DNA from: Actinomycetes bacterium
GTDB taxonomy: Bacteria; Actinomycetota; Coriobacteriia; Coriobacteriales; Eggerthellaceae
Assembly (NCBI GenBank): GCA_023429565.1
Contig: JAEZDJ010000004.1
Coordinates: forward strand, 1 to 63,038
Direction of reading: 5' to 3'
Length of the DNA: 63,038 bases
How positions within the stretch are numbered: position 1 is the first letter of the stretch; every line of letters starts with the position of its first letter. A program made the translations under genes and the position numbers. The notes below the pieces were generated by a model. It had not been told where the DNA came from. It saw only the letters and a list, made by a program, of their open reading frames with translations, and searched no databases. Positions 32,079 through 40,505 of the stretch are shown here, piece after piece.

Positions 32079-32843
32079 ATGACCGACGTATCAAGACGAG
32101 TCTTCATCAAAGGAGCTGCAGTGGGGGCAGCTTCGCTTTCTACCGCCACTGTTCTTGCCGCCTGCGCCTCGGGGGCCTCGACAGGCTCCCCAACCGCCAC
32201 AGCGGGAGATTCCCAGCAGGCACCCGCCGCAGACGTCCTGTCGCCGACCACGGTGCCGACGGCCGATTCGGGGAACAACTTTGGAATCGTTCCCGAAAGC
32301 AAGACGGCCGTGGGAACCACCTATGAGAACCTTCTTTCCGCCATCGAAGGCGAGACGGCCGCCACGACCAAGTACGAGGTTTACGCCAAGGTCGCCGAAC
32401 GGGAAGGATTCGACGAGATCGCCCGTCTGTTCACGTGCACGGCCGACGCGGAAAAGATTCATATAGAACTCGAATACGCACTCGCCCAGAAAACCGATCC
32501 CACCGCTCAGAAACCCGAACCGCCGGCAGTCGAAGAACATACCTCAGACATCAACCTCATTTTCGGTGCCAATGGAGAGATATACGAGACATCGGACATG
32601 TACCCCTCCTTCATCAAAAAAGCCCAGGAAGAGGACAACGAAGAGGCAGTGCAGGTGTTCACCCGCGCAAAGCTGGCTGAAGCCTATCATGCCGAGCGCT
32701 ACCTTGATGCCTACAACAGGATCGACGCTCCGTCAGATGACGCCTATTACCTCTGCCCCATCTGCGGGTACATCCACAAGGGAGAAAACTTCACGGCATG
32801 TCCCATCTGCCTCACGAAAAAAGAGGCGTTCACCGCTTACTAG
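32079..32843 (+). CDS. Tat-exported lipoprotein rubrerythrin
   Basis: Rubrerythrins are di-iron peroxidases that protect anaerobes from hydrogen peroxide. This 254-residue protein has a Tat signal (SRRVFIKGAAVGAAS) and a lipobox (VLAAC) so it should be anchored outside the membrane. A linker follows, then a ferritin-like domain with Glu ligands in AIEGETAATTKYEVYAK and DAEKIHIELEYAL, and later AKLAEAYHAERY. A C-terminal rubredoxin-like centre has CPICGYIHKG and CPICLTKKEAF. Most rubrerythrins are cytoplasmic, so the export signal is unusual. The ATG has GGGGGAAAG upstream. An exported electron donor would be required. Confidence 0.9.
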   Translation: MTDVSRRVFIKGAAVGAASLSTATVLAACASGASTGSPTATAGDSQQAPAADVLSPTTVPTADSGNNFGIVPESKTAVGTTYENLLSAIEGETAATTKYEVYAKVAEREGFDEIARLFTCTADAEKIHIELEYALAQKTDPTAQKPEPPAVEEHTSDINLIFGANGEIYETSDMYPSFIKKAQEEDNEEAVQVFTRAKLAEAYHAERYLDAYNRIDAPSDDAYYLCPICGYIHKGENFTACPICLTKKEAFTAY

Positions 32844-32867
32844 GATAAATCGAACCTTCGGCGGCCT

Positions 32868-32900
32868 CGGTCCGCAGGGGGAGACCTCCCCTGCGGACCG
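32868..32900 (+). terminator. Terminator-like hairpin after the rubrerythrin gene
   Basis: A perfect 13-bp stem (CGGTCCGCAGGGG with its complement, 7-base loop) lies 24 bases after the rubrerythrin stop, in the convergent gap with the adhesin gene. No T run is present. A second, widely spaced inverted repeat, GAAGGGTTCC (32970-32979) with GGAACCCTTC (33034-33043), lies further on. Confidence 0.6.
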
Positions 32901-33115
32901 CCCATCACAACGCCTCGCCTGCAGTCCCGTCCTACCGCCTTGACGGGCTGGACAAGCCGGTGAGAGCCTGAAGGGTTCCTCTATGAATGCGAACGCGCCA
33001 TCCTCGCTGCTCGAGAGTCGTTCCATGCGAGGGGGAACCCTTCACACAAGCTGCCGAAGGCCTTGAGATCCCAAGCTTCCACTCGTTTGCCGCAAAGCCC
33101 GCAAGCGTGAAACGA

Positions 33116-36100
33116 TCATGCCTTCCTGCGCGAGCGGCGAACCGTCATTCCTGAGACCAAGATTCCCCCAAAGACCGCCAGCAGGCCCAAGCCTTCGAAC
33201 AAGGAACCCATGCCATCTCCGGTCTTGGTCAACGATGACGCTGCGGGAACACGTTGATCGACCACCTTGCCCACGTCGAGCACTCCCTGCGAAAGCGCCG
33301 TGTTGTCGTCATGAATCGCGATGCGGATGGGCTCGACGGCCTTGTATCCAGCCGGAGGGTCGCTTTCCACAAGAAGGTAGTCGCCATAGGGAACCTCAGT
33401 GAAACTCACTCGACCCGCGGCATCAGAGGTGGCGCGAGCCTCTTTCCCGCCGATCATCACCTTGTCGACTCCCTGCGCATCGTAGAGGACGAACGTCGCC
33501 CCCTCCAAGGGGTTGCCCTCTTCATTGACTTTCTCCAGCTCAATGGCAGCGGTTTTGATGGTGTTGACGACGGGAGTGGACACCCGCATCGTCCCGGCCA
33601 CGACCGCAGGATTGTCCTCGGTCAGATCAACCGGAACCGCGACATCGCTCTTGGCATAGTCTGCCGGCGCGCTGGTTTCCTTCACGATATACGATCCAAA
33701 CGGCACCTCGGTGAAGGAGACCGCACCTTGTTCGTCGGAAAGGGCCGTCACGGGAACACCCTCCCGCTCAATCGGAAGGAGGGTGACGGAATCGTACAGT
33801 CCGAAGGTCGCGCCTTGGAGGCCAAGGCCATCTTGGGTGACCTTGGTAAGGTTGATCGTCCCGATCTTCAGCGCGTCTCGCACCTCCACATCCATGCTGC
33901 GCACATCGCTCTCATGGGAGAGGACAACTTCCTGGTCGGCGGCAACGTCGTAATTCAATGGCGCGTCCTTCTCGTGCACCGTGAAGATCGTGTCACCGGC
34001 CGGCTTGAGAACGAGGTCGGAAAAGGAGAGGACGCCGAAAGCATCGGTCTCTTGGGTCTGCACGACCGTGCCCTCTTCATCGAGGAGTTCGAATACGGCG
34101 CCGGGAAGGAAGATCGTGCCGTCGGCATTGGTCTTCGTCAGCTGGATGGAACCAAGGGGAACGTCGACGACCGGATCAGCAAGCACGAGATCGCCCTGAT
34201 TGCCTACAGTGGACTCATCGTTGATCGTCACCTGGAAGTCACTGATTGCACGATAGTAGTCGGCCGGCGTGGCGACCTCCTTTACGGTGTAGGGAGTGTC
34301 CTGATAGGGAATATCGGCGAACTCGACGATGCCGTCCTCGTTCGAAGTCGCTTGCAGAGGCTCGATGCCGTTGCCGCTCAACTCGAAGACCGCGCCGGCA
34401 AGCGGCGCATGCCCATCGGTTTTGGTGAACCGAATGCTTCCCGTCGACCGCGTGTTGTCGAAGCTGCCAAGCGCAAGGGTTTCCCCATGCAGAGACGCCG
34501 TGACCGACACCACGCCATGATAGTTGTCAGGGCTCCCCGTCTCCTTGACGAGGTAGTCCCCATAGGGCACATCCTCAAAGGTCACGATGCCCTGCGCGTC
34601 GGAGACCGCAACCAGGGGCCCTTGCGCATTCGACACCACATTCTCGCCCGACGCGTCGTAGAGGGTGAACTCGGCGCCAGCCAGAGGGGTGGTCCCATCG
34701 GCGATATCGACCTTTGACAGCGTGATGGTCCCTGCCTTTTTCAGATTGGTGATTTCATGCGTGAGCTGGCGTTCGAGAGGTGCGCTTGCGGCATCGATGG
34801 TGAACTCGTAGTCTTCCGCAGGCTGATAATCCGCTGGCGTGCTGGCTTCATGCAAGACATAGACGCCCGGTTCGAGGTCATCGAAAACGATTTTGCCTTG
34901 ACCGTCAGTCGCCGTCGCCTCTCTCACGACTTTGCCATCAGAGTCGAGAATCTCGAAGGAGACCCCTGGCATCGTCTGCGTGGAACCCCCGGCAAACTCG
35001 GCGCTGTACTTGGTCAGCGTCAGGCTGCCGACCGACATGTCGGGCTGGACACCGAGGTCAAGCGTGTGATCCTCCCCCTCAGTCACGATGGCCTCATTGT
35101 CATCATGGAGCGAAGCCGTGAGCGTGATCGGCCGATACCCGATCGGGACGCCCGTCTCTTTGACAAAATAGGTCCCGTAGGGCACGTTCTCAAAGGTCAC
35201 CCGGCCATCCGCTCCACTTGTCTGAGGCTCGATCCCTTCGACGGCGACGCCCTGCTCGTCATAGAGGGTGAATTCGGCACCCGAGAGCGGGCTGTCGCCA
35301 TCTCCCGTTTTCATGAAGGTGATCGTGCCCACCTTGCGGTCGTTGGAAAAGAGCAGCGGATCGTCGGAAGCGGGAAGGGGGTTCCCCTGCGCATCGTAGA
35401 GTTGGACGGTGTCGTCCTTATTCAATTGGAACAGGAAGGAGCTGTCTCCCAACTCATAGTCAGAGGGTGCCCCTATCTCCTTGACCGAATACCGGGTATT
35501 GTAGTTGATGTGGTCAAACGACGTCTCCCCATCCCCATCGGTGGGAGCGGAGATACGGACCAGGTTGCCGTAAGAGTCATACAGGCCGAACACCGCGCCA
35601 GCAAGAGGAGCCTGCGCGTCCTTATCGTTTTTGACCAGTGCGATGTTCCCCGTCGAACCCCAAGCGCTGCCCCCGAGGGTCGAGAAATGGACGTCTTGTC
35701 CATTGCTGTCGCTCCGTTCGTCATGTCCGGACCCGCTGAGCGTGATGCTGTTGGAAAAACTTTTTCCCTGGGCATAGGCGGCGTCGACCGTGGTCCGGAA
35801 CACCAGGAGACACGGCTGGCTATCCCCCACACCCTCCGGCATGGTGAAGACGAATTCCCTGGTCACGGCATCGTACGACACGTTCTCTGACCCCAAGTCA
35901 ACGCTTTCGCCCACGACCGACAGTTCCCCACCGGCGTATGAGGGGGCAGGCCGCAAGGATCCATCGGCCTGAAGCTCCTGCTCGTACAGCTTGACCGAGG
36001 AAGTATCGAGCTCCAGCCCTACCGGCAATTCATCGGTGAGCGTGAGGCCTTTCAGGGCAATCCCGTTCTGGTTCACTTGAACCGCCCAGTCGATATAGGC

Positions 36101-38422
36101 CTTGCCGGACGTGTAATATCCCACTTTGTCAACAAGCTTGTTATGGATGATCTGAACGCCCCGTGCCTTGGTCGAGGAATTCTCCTGGCTGGAAACCTCG
36201 GCGGTGTTTGCAACGGTCTTGTCGCCATTCTCGTTGAAGTAGCTATCATAGGAGGTGCCTTGCTTGTTAAGCTTCATCGTGAACGTGATGACCTTCGTGC
36301 GCTGCGATGCGTCAGAGCTCTTCAGATCGCCAAGGTTCACGACGAGGGTCTTGGTGTCCGCGTCGTAGCGATAGGTGCCGACCTCAGGGGATTCCCCGGC
36401 AGCCTCAGCAAGCCGGTTGCCGTCGACGCTGATGGTCGTGGGGTCGAGGGAGAAGTCGTCCAAGCCCTCGCCGGTCAACGCATCGGTCACAACAACCCCC
36501 GTCAGGGGAACCTGGCTTTGGTTGACGGTGATGGCCCAGGTGAGCTCATGGGTCGTGTAATCGTAGGATGCTGACTTCTTGACGACGTTCGGATTAACCG
36601 GCTGCGAGCCCTCGCTGTTGGAGGACGGTATCTCGCCGCCCGGCTCCAAGACGACTTTGTTCTTGTACGTGGCGCCTGTGTTGCCAGCCCAGACTGTCGG
36701 ATCCGTTATCTCGGTCTGGAACGTGATGGTGTAGGAGACAGCAATCTCCTCCCCGAAATGATATTCCAGTACCGTCGGGTCGCTCGCCGGATCAGTGGGC
36801 TCAGTCACCTTAAAGGACTGTTCGCCCGTCAGCGTATTGACGGGCGCTCCTTCGGTGATGGTGAATGCGCCAACGTACTTCTGGCCCTTCGGCACGGTGT
36901 CGGTTATCGTTGCGTCGGGCAGCTTGTTGTTGTTTGCGTTCACGACGATCTGCCAGGTGATTCGATGCGTGTCGACATCGTAGCCAAGGGACTGCTTCTC
37001 GATGACGGAGTTGCCCGGGCCTATCCCCGAGGTCCCGTCCGTAGCGCCCCCTTCGAGGTAGCTGTTGTCAGTCGAGGTCATGGTTGCAGCGTTGGAGAAC
37101 TCTCCCGCATTGTGATTCTGCTGCCAATAATCGTCGGGAAGATCGGTAGAGAACGTCAGGACCTGCGGCGCGTCAATGTCGCCCACATGGTAGACGAACA
37201 GGCCCGTGCCCTGGTCATAGGTGAAAGTGCCTGCAGCGCCATTGACTCCCAGGGGCACCGCCACATTGTCGAGCTTCACCGAGCCGGTGTCTAAGACAAG
37301 TCCTCCCGTCAAGGTGTCAGACACCTTGACCCCATGGAGAGACAGCCCTTCCTTGTTGAACTCGATCCGCCAGTCAATTTGCCCGGTCTCTTCATTGTAC
37401 TCGCCGGTTTTCGTGATGTAGTCGGGCGTGGGAACCGAGACGATGCCTGACACGTTTTGGGTGATGCCGTCATGGCTGAATACCGCCTCGTTGGAGACGG
37501 TCTTGCCGAAATACTGAGAGGGATCGGCAAGGACGGTCTGATAGGTGACCGTCACGGCCTCTTCGAATGTATTCTCAAACGTATAGGAAAGAGTGCCTGT
37601 CGTGGCTGGATCATCCACGGCGGGCACGTAGCTGAATGTGCCCGATCCCTGATTGCCCTCGGTCTCCGCACTGTTGAAGATCGAGCCACTGTTCGCCCCG
37701 ACCACCTTGAAGGACCCGTCGACATAGGTCTGGCTTCGATCTTCCCCCGCGACCGCGCCAGGGGTGATGACATCGACCAGCGTCGCGTCCTTGACCGTCG
37801 TCTTGTTGGAATTGAGGGTGACCGTCCAGGTGACCGTGCCCGTCGAGGCATCGTAGACGCCTGCCTTGGCGTTCGTCGCATCAGGCTGCTGGAAATGGAC
37901 GTCAATCGTCTTCACCTCCGTGCCTATGGTGAAGGGGATTTCAACCGTGTCCGTGTTGTCGATGTTGTTGGCATCGAACTGGCCCCACACCTCGAAGGCG
38001 CCCCCTACGTCGCGAAGGGAGCCGGCAGCGCCCGTGAACGTCACCGTGCCCTGCCCATCGGCAGTCAAGTCAAGGTGCGCGAAGACCGTCCCACCCTCAT
38101 CGCGCAGCTCATAGCCGGTGACGTCACCGCTGAGCTTGATCTGATCGGGAACGACGAAGCTGTAAGTGTCGCCTTCAGCCACGTCGACGTTGTCGGGAAT
38201 TGCGAAGGTGTACACGATTTTCACGTGCGCGTCCTTGCTCACCTCGGTCACATCGGGACCCCCCAGAGCCTGTCCCGTGTCCGTGTCAATGAGTTGCACG
38301 TCGGTGAAGAAAGGAAAGGAGTCGCCTGTGCCCTCATCGGCATAGGCCACGGATGAATTGGCGATGGGGACTTGAAACAGCAGAATGACTGCCGCGAAGA
38401 CGGACACTATTTTCTTCAACAT
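33116..38422 (-). CDS. Giant wall-anchored adhesin with SpaA/Cna-B repeats
   Basis: A 1768-residue surface protein. A signal peptide (residues 1-28, cleavage after AYA) precedes an adhesive head and about five repeated collagen-binding-like domains, each opening with a phrase such as TGEYNEETGQIDWRIEFNKE (about 70-960). About eight SpaA/Cna-B domains follow, each opening with a GTITLTK-type strand and carrying a VKET-type glutamate, the elements of self-forming isopeptide bonds. The tail has LTKTGD (about 1731), a hydrophobic segment and RRSRRKA. The motif departs from LPxTG by Thr for Pro. The start is ATG 38422; the longer frame hides the signal peptide. Divergent from an Mga-type regulator. 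Confidence 0.9.
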   Translation of the reverse strand: MLKKIVSVFAAVILLFQVPIANSSVAYADEGTGDSFPFFTDVQLIDTDTGQALGGPDVTEVSKDAHVKIVYTFAIPDNVDVAEGDTYSFVVPDQIKLSGDVTGYELRDEGGTVFAHLDLTADGQGTVTFTGAAGSLRDVGGAFEVWGQFDANNIDNTDTVEIPFTIGTEVKTIDVHFQQPDATNAKAGVYDASTGTVTWTVTLNSNKTTVKDATLVDVITPGAVAGEDRSQTYVDGSFKVVGANSGSIFNSAETEGNQGSGTFSYVPAVDDPATTGTLSYTFENTFEEAVTVTYQTVLADPSQYFGKTVSNEAVFSHDGITQNVSGIVSVPTPDYITKTGEYNEETGQIDWRIEFNKEGLSLHGVKVSDTLTGGLVLDTGSVKLDNVAVPLGVNGAAGTFTYDQGTGLFVYHVGDIDAPQVLTFSTDLPDDYWQQNHNAGEFSNAATMTSTDNSYLEGGATDGTSGIGPGNSVIEKQSLGYDVDTHRITWQIVVNANNNKLPDATITDTVPKGQKYVGAFTITEGAPVNTLTGEQSFKVTEPTDPASDPTVLEYHFGEEIAVSYTITFQTEITDPTVWAGNTGATYKNKVVLEPGGEIPSSNSEGSQPVNPNVVKKSASYDYTTHELTWAITVNQSQVPLTGVVVTDALTGEGLDDFSLDPTTISVDGNRLAEAAGESPEVGTYRYDADTKTLVVNLGDLKSSDASQRTKVITFTMKLNKQGTSYDSYFNENGDKTVANTAEVSSQENSSTKARGVQIIHNKLVDKVGYYTSGKAYIDWAVQVNQNGIALKGLTLTDELPVGLELDTSSVKLYEQELQADGSLRPAPSYAGGELSVVGESVDLGSENVSYDAVTREFVFTMPEGVGDSQPCLLVFRTTVDAAYAQGKSFSNSITLSGSGHDERSDSNGQDVHFSTLGGSAWGSTGNIALVKNDKDAQAPLAGAVFGLYDSYGNLVRISAPTDGDGETSFDHINYNTRYSVKEIGAPSDYELGDSSFLFQLNKDDTVQLYDAQGNPLPASDDPLLFSNDRKVGTITFMKTGDGDSPLSGAEFTLYDEQGVAVEGIEPQTSGADGRVTFENVPYGTYFVKETGVPIGYRPITLTASLHDDNEAIVTEGEDHTLDLGVQPDMSVGSLTLTKYSAEFAGGSTQTMPGVSFEILDSDGKVVREATATDGQGKIVFDDLEPGVYVLHEASTPADYQPAEDYEFTIDAASAPLERQLTHEITNLKKAGTITLSKVDIADGTTPLAGAEFTLYDASGENVVSNAQGPLVAVSDAQGIVTFEDVPYGDYLVKETGSPDNYHGVVSVTASLHGETLALGSFDNTRSTGSIRFTKTDGHAPLAGAVFELSGNGIEPLQATSNEDGIVEFADIPYQDTPYTVKEVATPADYYRAISDFQVTINDESTVGNQGDLVLADPVVDVPLGSIQLTKTNADGTIFLPGAVFELLDEEGTVVQTQETDAFGVLSFSDLVLKPAGDTIFTVHEKDAPLNYDVAADQEVVLSHESDVRSMDVEVRDALKIGTINLTKVTQDGLGLQGATFGLYDSVTLLPIEREGVPVTALSDEQGAVSFTEVPFGSYIVKETSAPADYAKSDVAVPVDLTEDNPAVVAGTMRVSTPVVNTIKTAAIELEKVNEEGNPLEGATFVLYDAQGVDKVMIGGKEARATSDAAGRVSFTEVPYGDYLLVESDPPAGYKAVEPIRIAIHDDNTALSQGVLDVGKVVDQRVPAASSLTKTGDGMGSLFEGLGLLAVFGGILVSGMTVRRSRRKA

Positions 38423-38863
38423 ATGGAATCCCAACTTCCTGCACTGTAGTCGGAACGTCCTGCTGAACGCTCCCATACCGTCAGAATGATGTGCCCATAC
38501 GTTGTTTGATATGCTATCTTCAATGATCTTGCCATCCATAGAGACGCAGCCTGCGGCAGGCTCTTTGGAATGCTCGCCAGACAGACTCCTGCTCCAACCG
38601 CTGTCATTTCACAAGCAGCTGTAAAAAGTGGGTAATTATCCCTATGTAGCCAAGAATGCTCCTCGCATTTTATAGGGTTATTTTATAAACATATTGTTCT
38701 AAAACTTATGTGTCCTCTGCAAGTTTTGACATGTGATCCTGCGGCTGCGTTCGTCCTCGCCTCATACAGTGCCCTAAAATGGCATCGCACAGCCAAGGTG
38801 TTGGGATCCTCAAGTTCACAGCCTTGTGACGTTTTTGCAGGATGAGACGGGATGTGATGCACG
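38423..38863. promoter_or_regulatory. Divergent control region of the adhesin and the Mga-type regulator
   Basis: These 441 bases hold no supported gene. The middle (about 38620-38710) is much richer in A/T than the surroundings, with several TATAAA-like boxes on the minus strand facing the adhesin, so promoters are likely here. A palindrome AGCCTGC-G-GCAGGCT at 38548-38562 lies in the presumed adhesin leader. This is where the Mga-type regulator would be expected to bind. Confidence 0.5.
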
Positions 38864-40348
38864 TTGCGCGATCTTTTGAATGCCTCTTCCCAAAGAGTCA
38901 TCGAAATACTGGAAACCCTCGTCGACCACGAAGGCTGGGTCACCACCGCCGAAATAGCGGAAACCGTTCGCAGCAGCGAAAGAACCGTTTCCAAAGACAT
39001 AGCTGTCCTCAAAAAGCGGTGGGGACAAGGCCTCGGCATCGACATATCAACCAAAAACGGCATCAGGCTGAACAATCGCAATGTCGCGACCGTCAGCAAG
39101 GTGTTCATCGACATCTTCAATGAGTCAACCGCGCTGCAATGGATCCGGGAGATGCTGTTCAATCCCGGAAAGGGCATCGAGTTTTATGAAGACAAGATCT
39201 TTACCAGCAGATCGACGCTGATTCGCCTGTTGCCCCGCATCAATCGATTCCTCGCAAAACGAAACATGGCCGTCAAATACGAAGGCAACCGTTATGAGCT
39301 CATTGGCGAGGATGAACAATACCTTCGGCAATTCTTTACCGGTTTTCTTCTTGAGTTGAACGGCCTTGACCTCAGCGGGTATCGCATTGATTTTGATTTG
39401 GGCGTTCTCGGACACCTTGTCTCCGGCATCCTTGAGCACAACCTCGACGAATTTGGATGGTCGTTCGTGGCCCATGACGACATCGCCACGGTGTATTACA
39501 TGATGTTCTACCTCGTGTCCCTCGTGCGGGAAAACCAAGGCCATACCGTTGCCTCCGAGCATCAGACGGACGGTGAGATAGACGCCGACCAACTGAGTTA
39601 TATAAAGTCACGGTTCCCCCGAGTCACCGAGGTGAATCTGAGACCCATTCACTCGTTTATCGTCAGCCAATACTGCGGTTGGGATTCGGAAGAGGAAGAG
39701 GCTTTGGTTACACGCGAGGCTGACGCGTTCTCGGAACGCCTGGCAAAAGCAACCAACGTTTCGTTCGATAAGGAGATGCTCCAGCAGATACGCTTCGTCA
39801 TGCGCTCGCTGTACCTCACGGCAAAAACACGCCCTTACCGGACATCCGAGCTTTTCGATCGCATCCACTACTTTGCCCTCTCAATTGAGAAGAGCAATCC
39901 CCCTCTCTACGAGATGTTCCAGAGCAACCTGGCGGTGTTTTCCCAAAACATCCAATTTGACGTCTCGCTCCACTCGGACAGCATCGTGTTTTGGCTCTGC
40001 CTCACCTGTCCAGAACTTGTTTTGGCTCCACCGAGAAAAAGGGTCCTTGTCGTGAGTGACTTTGGCCAACAGCATGCGACTTTTCTCGCTCGCTCCATCA
40101 AAAACCTCTTCGACAAGGGGGCCGCAACCGTCGTTGACATCACGCCAGCCAGCTATGCCGATGCCTTGATGCTGCTTGCGTCGGAGGAGTACGACATCGT
40201 GGTCACGACAATACCCGGAATGCAGTCTCAACGGGCGAGCGTCATTCTTGTCAACGATTATCTGGGCTATGCCGATTTTTGCCAACTGTACCGGGAACTC
40301 TTCTTTAGAAGCGCGCCCGCGGTGGCAAGCAGGGAACCCCTCTCCTAG
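38864..40348 (+). CDS. Mga/PRD-type transcriptional regulator, divergent from the adhesin
   Basis: A 494-residue regulator with an N-terminal winged helix (VIEILETLVDHEGWVTTAEI, then SSERTVSKDIAVLKKRW, about residues 12-50). A second Mga-type helix-turn-helix region follows (about 90-150), then two PRD-like helical domains (about 170-380). At the end is an EIIB-like fold (RKRVLVVSDFGQQHATFL, EYDIVVTTIPGM). This is the layout of Mga/AtxA-like virulence regulators, which control surface adhesins in streptococci. Divergent position from the giant adhesin gene supports control of that gene. The start is TTG 38864, forced by an in-frame stop just upstream, so the exact start is uncertain. Confidence 0.86.
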   Translation: MRDLLNASSQRVIEILETLVDHEGWVTTAEIAETVRSSERTVSKDIAVLKKRWGQGLGIDISTKNGIRLNNRNVATVSKVFIDIFNESTALQWIREMLFNPGKGIEFYEDKIFTSRSTLIRLLPRINRFLAKRNMAVKYEGNRYELIGEDEQYLRQFFTGFLLELNGLDLSGYRIDFDLGVLGHLVSGILEHNLDEFGWSFVAHDDIATVYYMMFYLVSLVRENQGHTVASEHQTDGEIDADQLSYIKSRFPRVTEVNLRPIHSFIVSQYCGWDSEEEEALVTREADAFSERLAKATNVSFDKEMLQQIRFVMRSLYLTAKTRPYRTSELFDRIHYFALSIEKSNPPLYEMFQSNLAVFSQNIQFDVSLHSDSIVFWLCLTCPELVLAPPRKRVLVVSDFGQQHATFLARSIKNLFDKGAATVVDITPASYADALMLLASEEYDIVVTTIPGMQSQRASVILVNDYLGYADFCQLYRELFFRSAPAVASREPLS

Positions 40349-40448
40349 AAAGTTCCATCAACGGCGGGCACGAAACAGCTCTCGCAGTAACGCATGTGCA
40401 ACCAACCCAGCCCACGTCGCTTCGTTCTTTGAACGCCCGCAAAACTGC

Positions 40449-40479
40449 AGGAAGCGGCCGCCCGAAGGCAGCCGCTTCC
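40449..40479. terminator. Hairpin between convergent regulator and FAD reductase genes
   Basis: A 9-bp perfect stem (GGAAGCGGC with GCCGCTTCC) and a 12-base loop lie between the two converging stops, about 27 bases from the reductase stop. It may serve either strand; T runs are lacking. Confidence 0.5.
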
Positions 40480-40505
40480 ACGGAGGGGAGGAGTGGTTGA
40501 AATGA

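Noticed and set aside
33254..35890. Long plus-strand frames opposite the adhesin
   Set aside because: They follow the repeat structure of the adhesin in antisense and give low-complexity products without starts.
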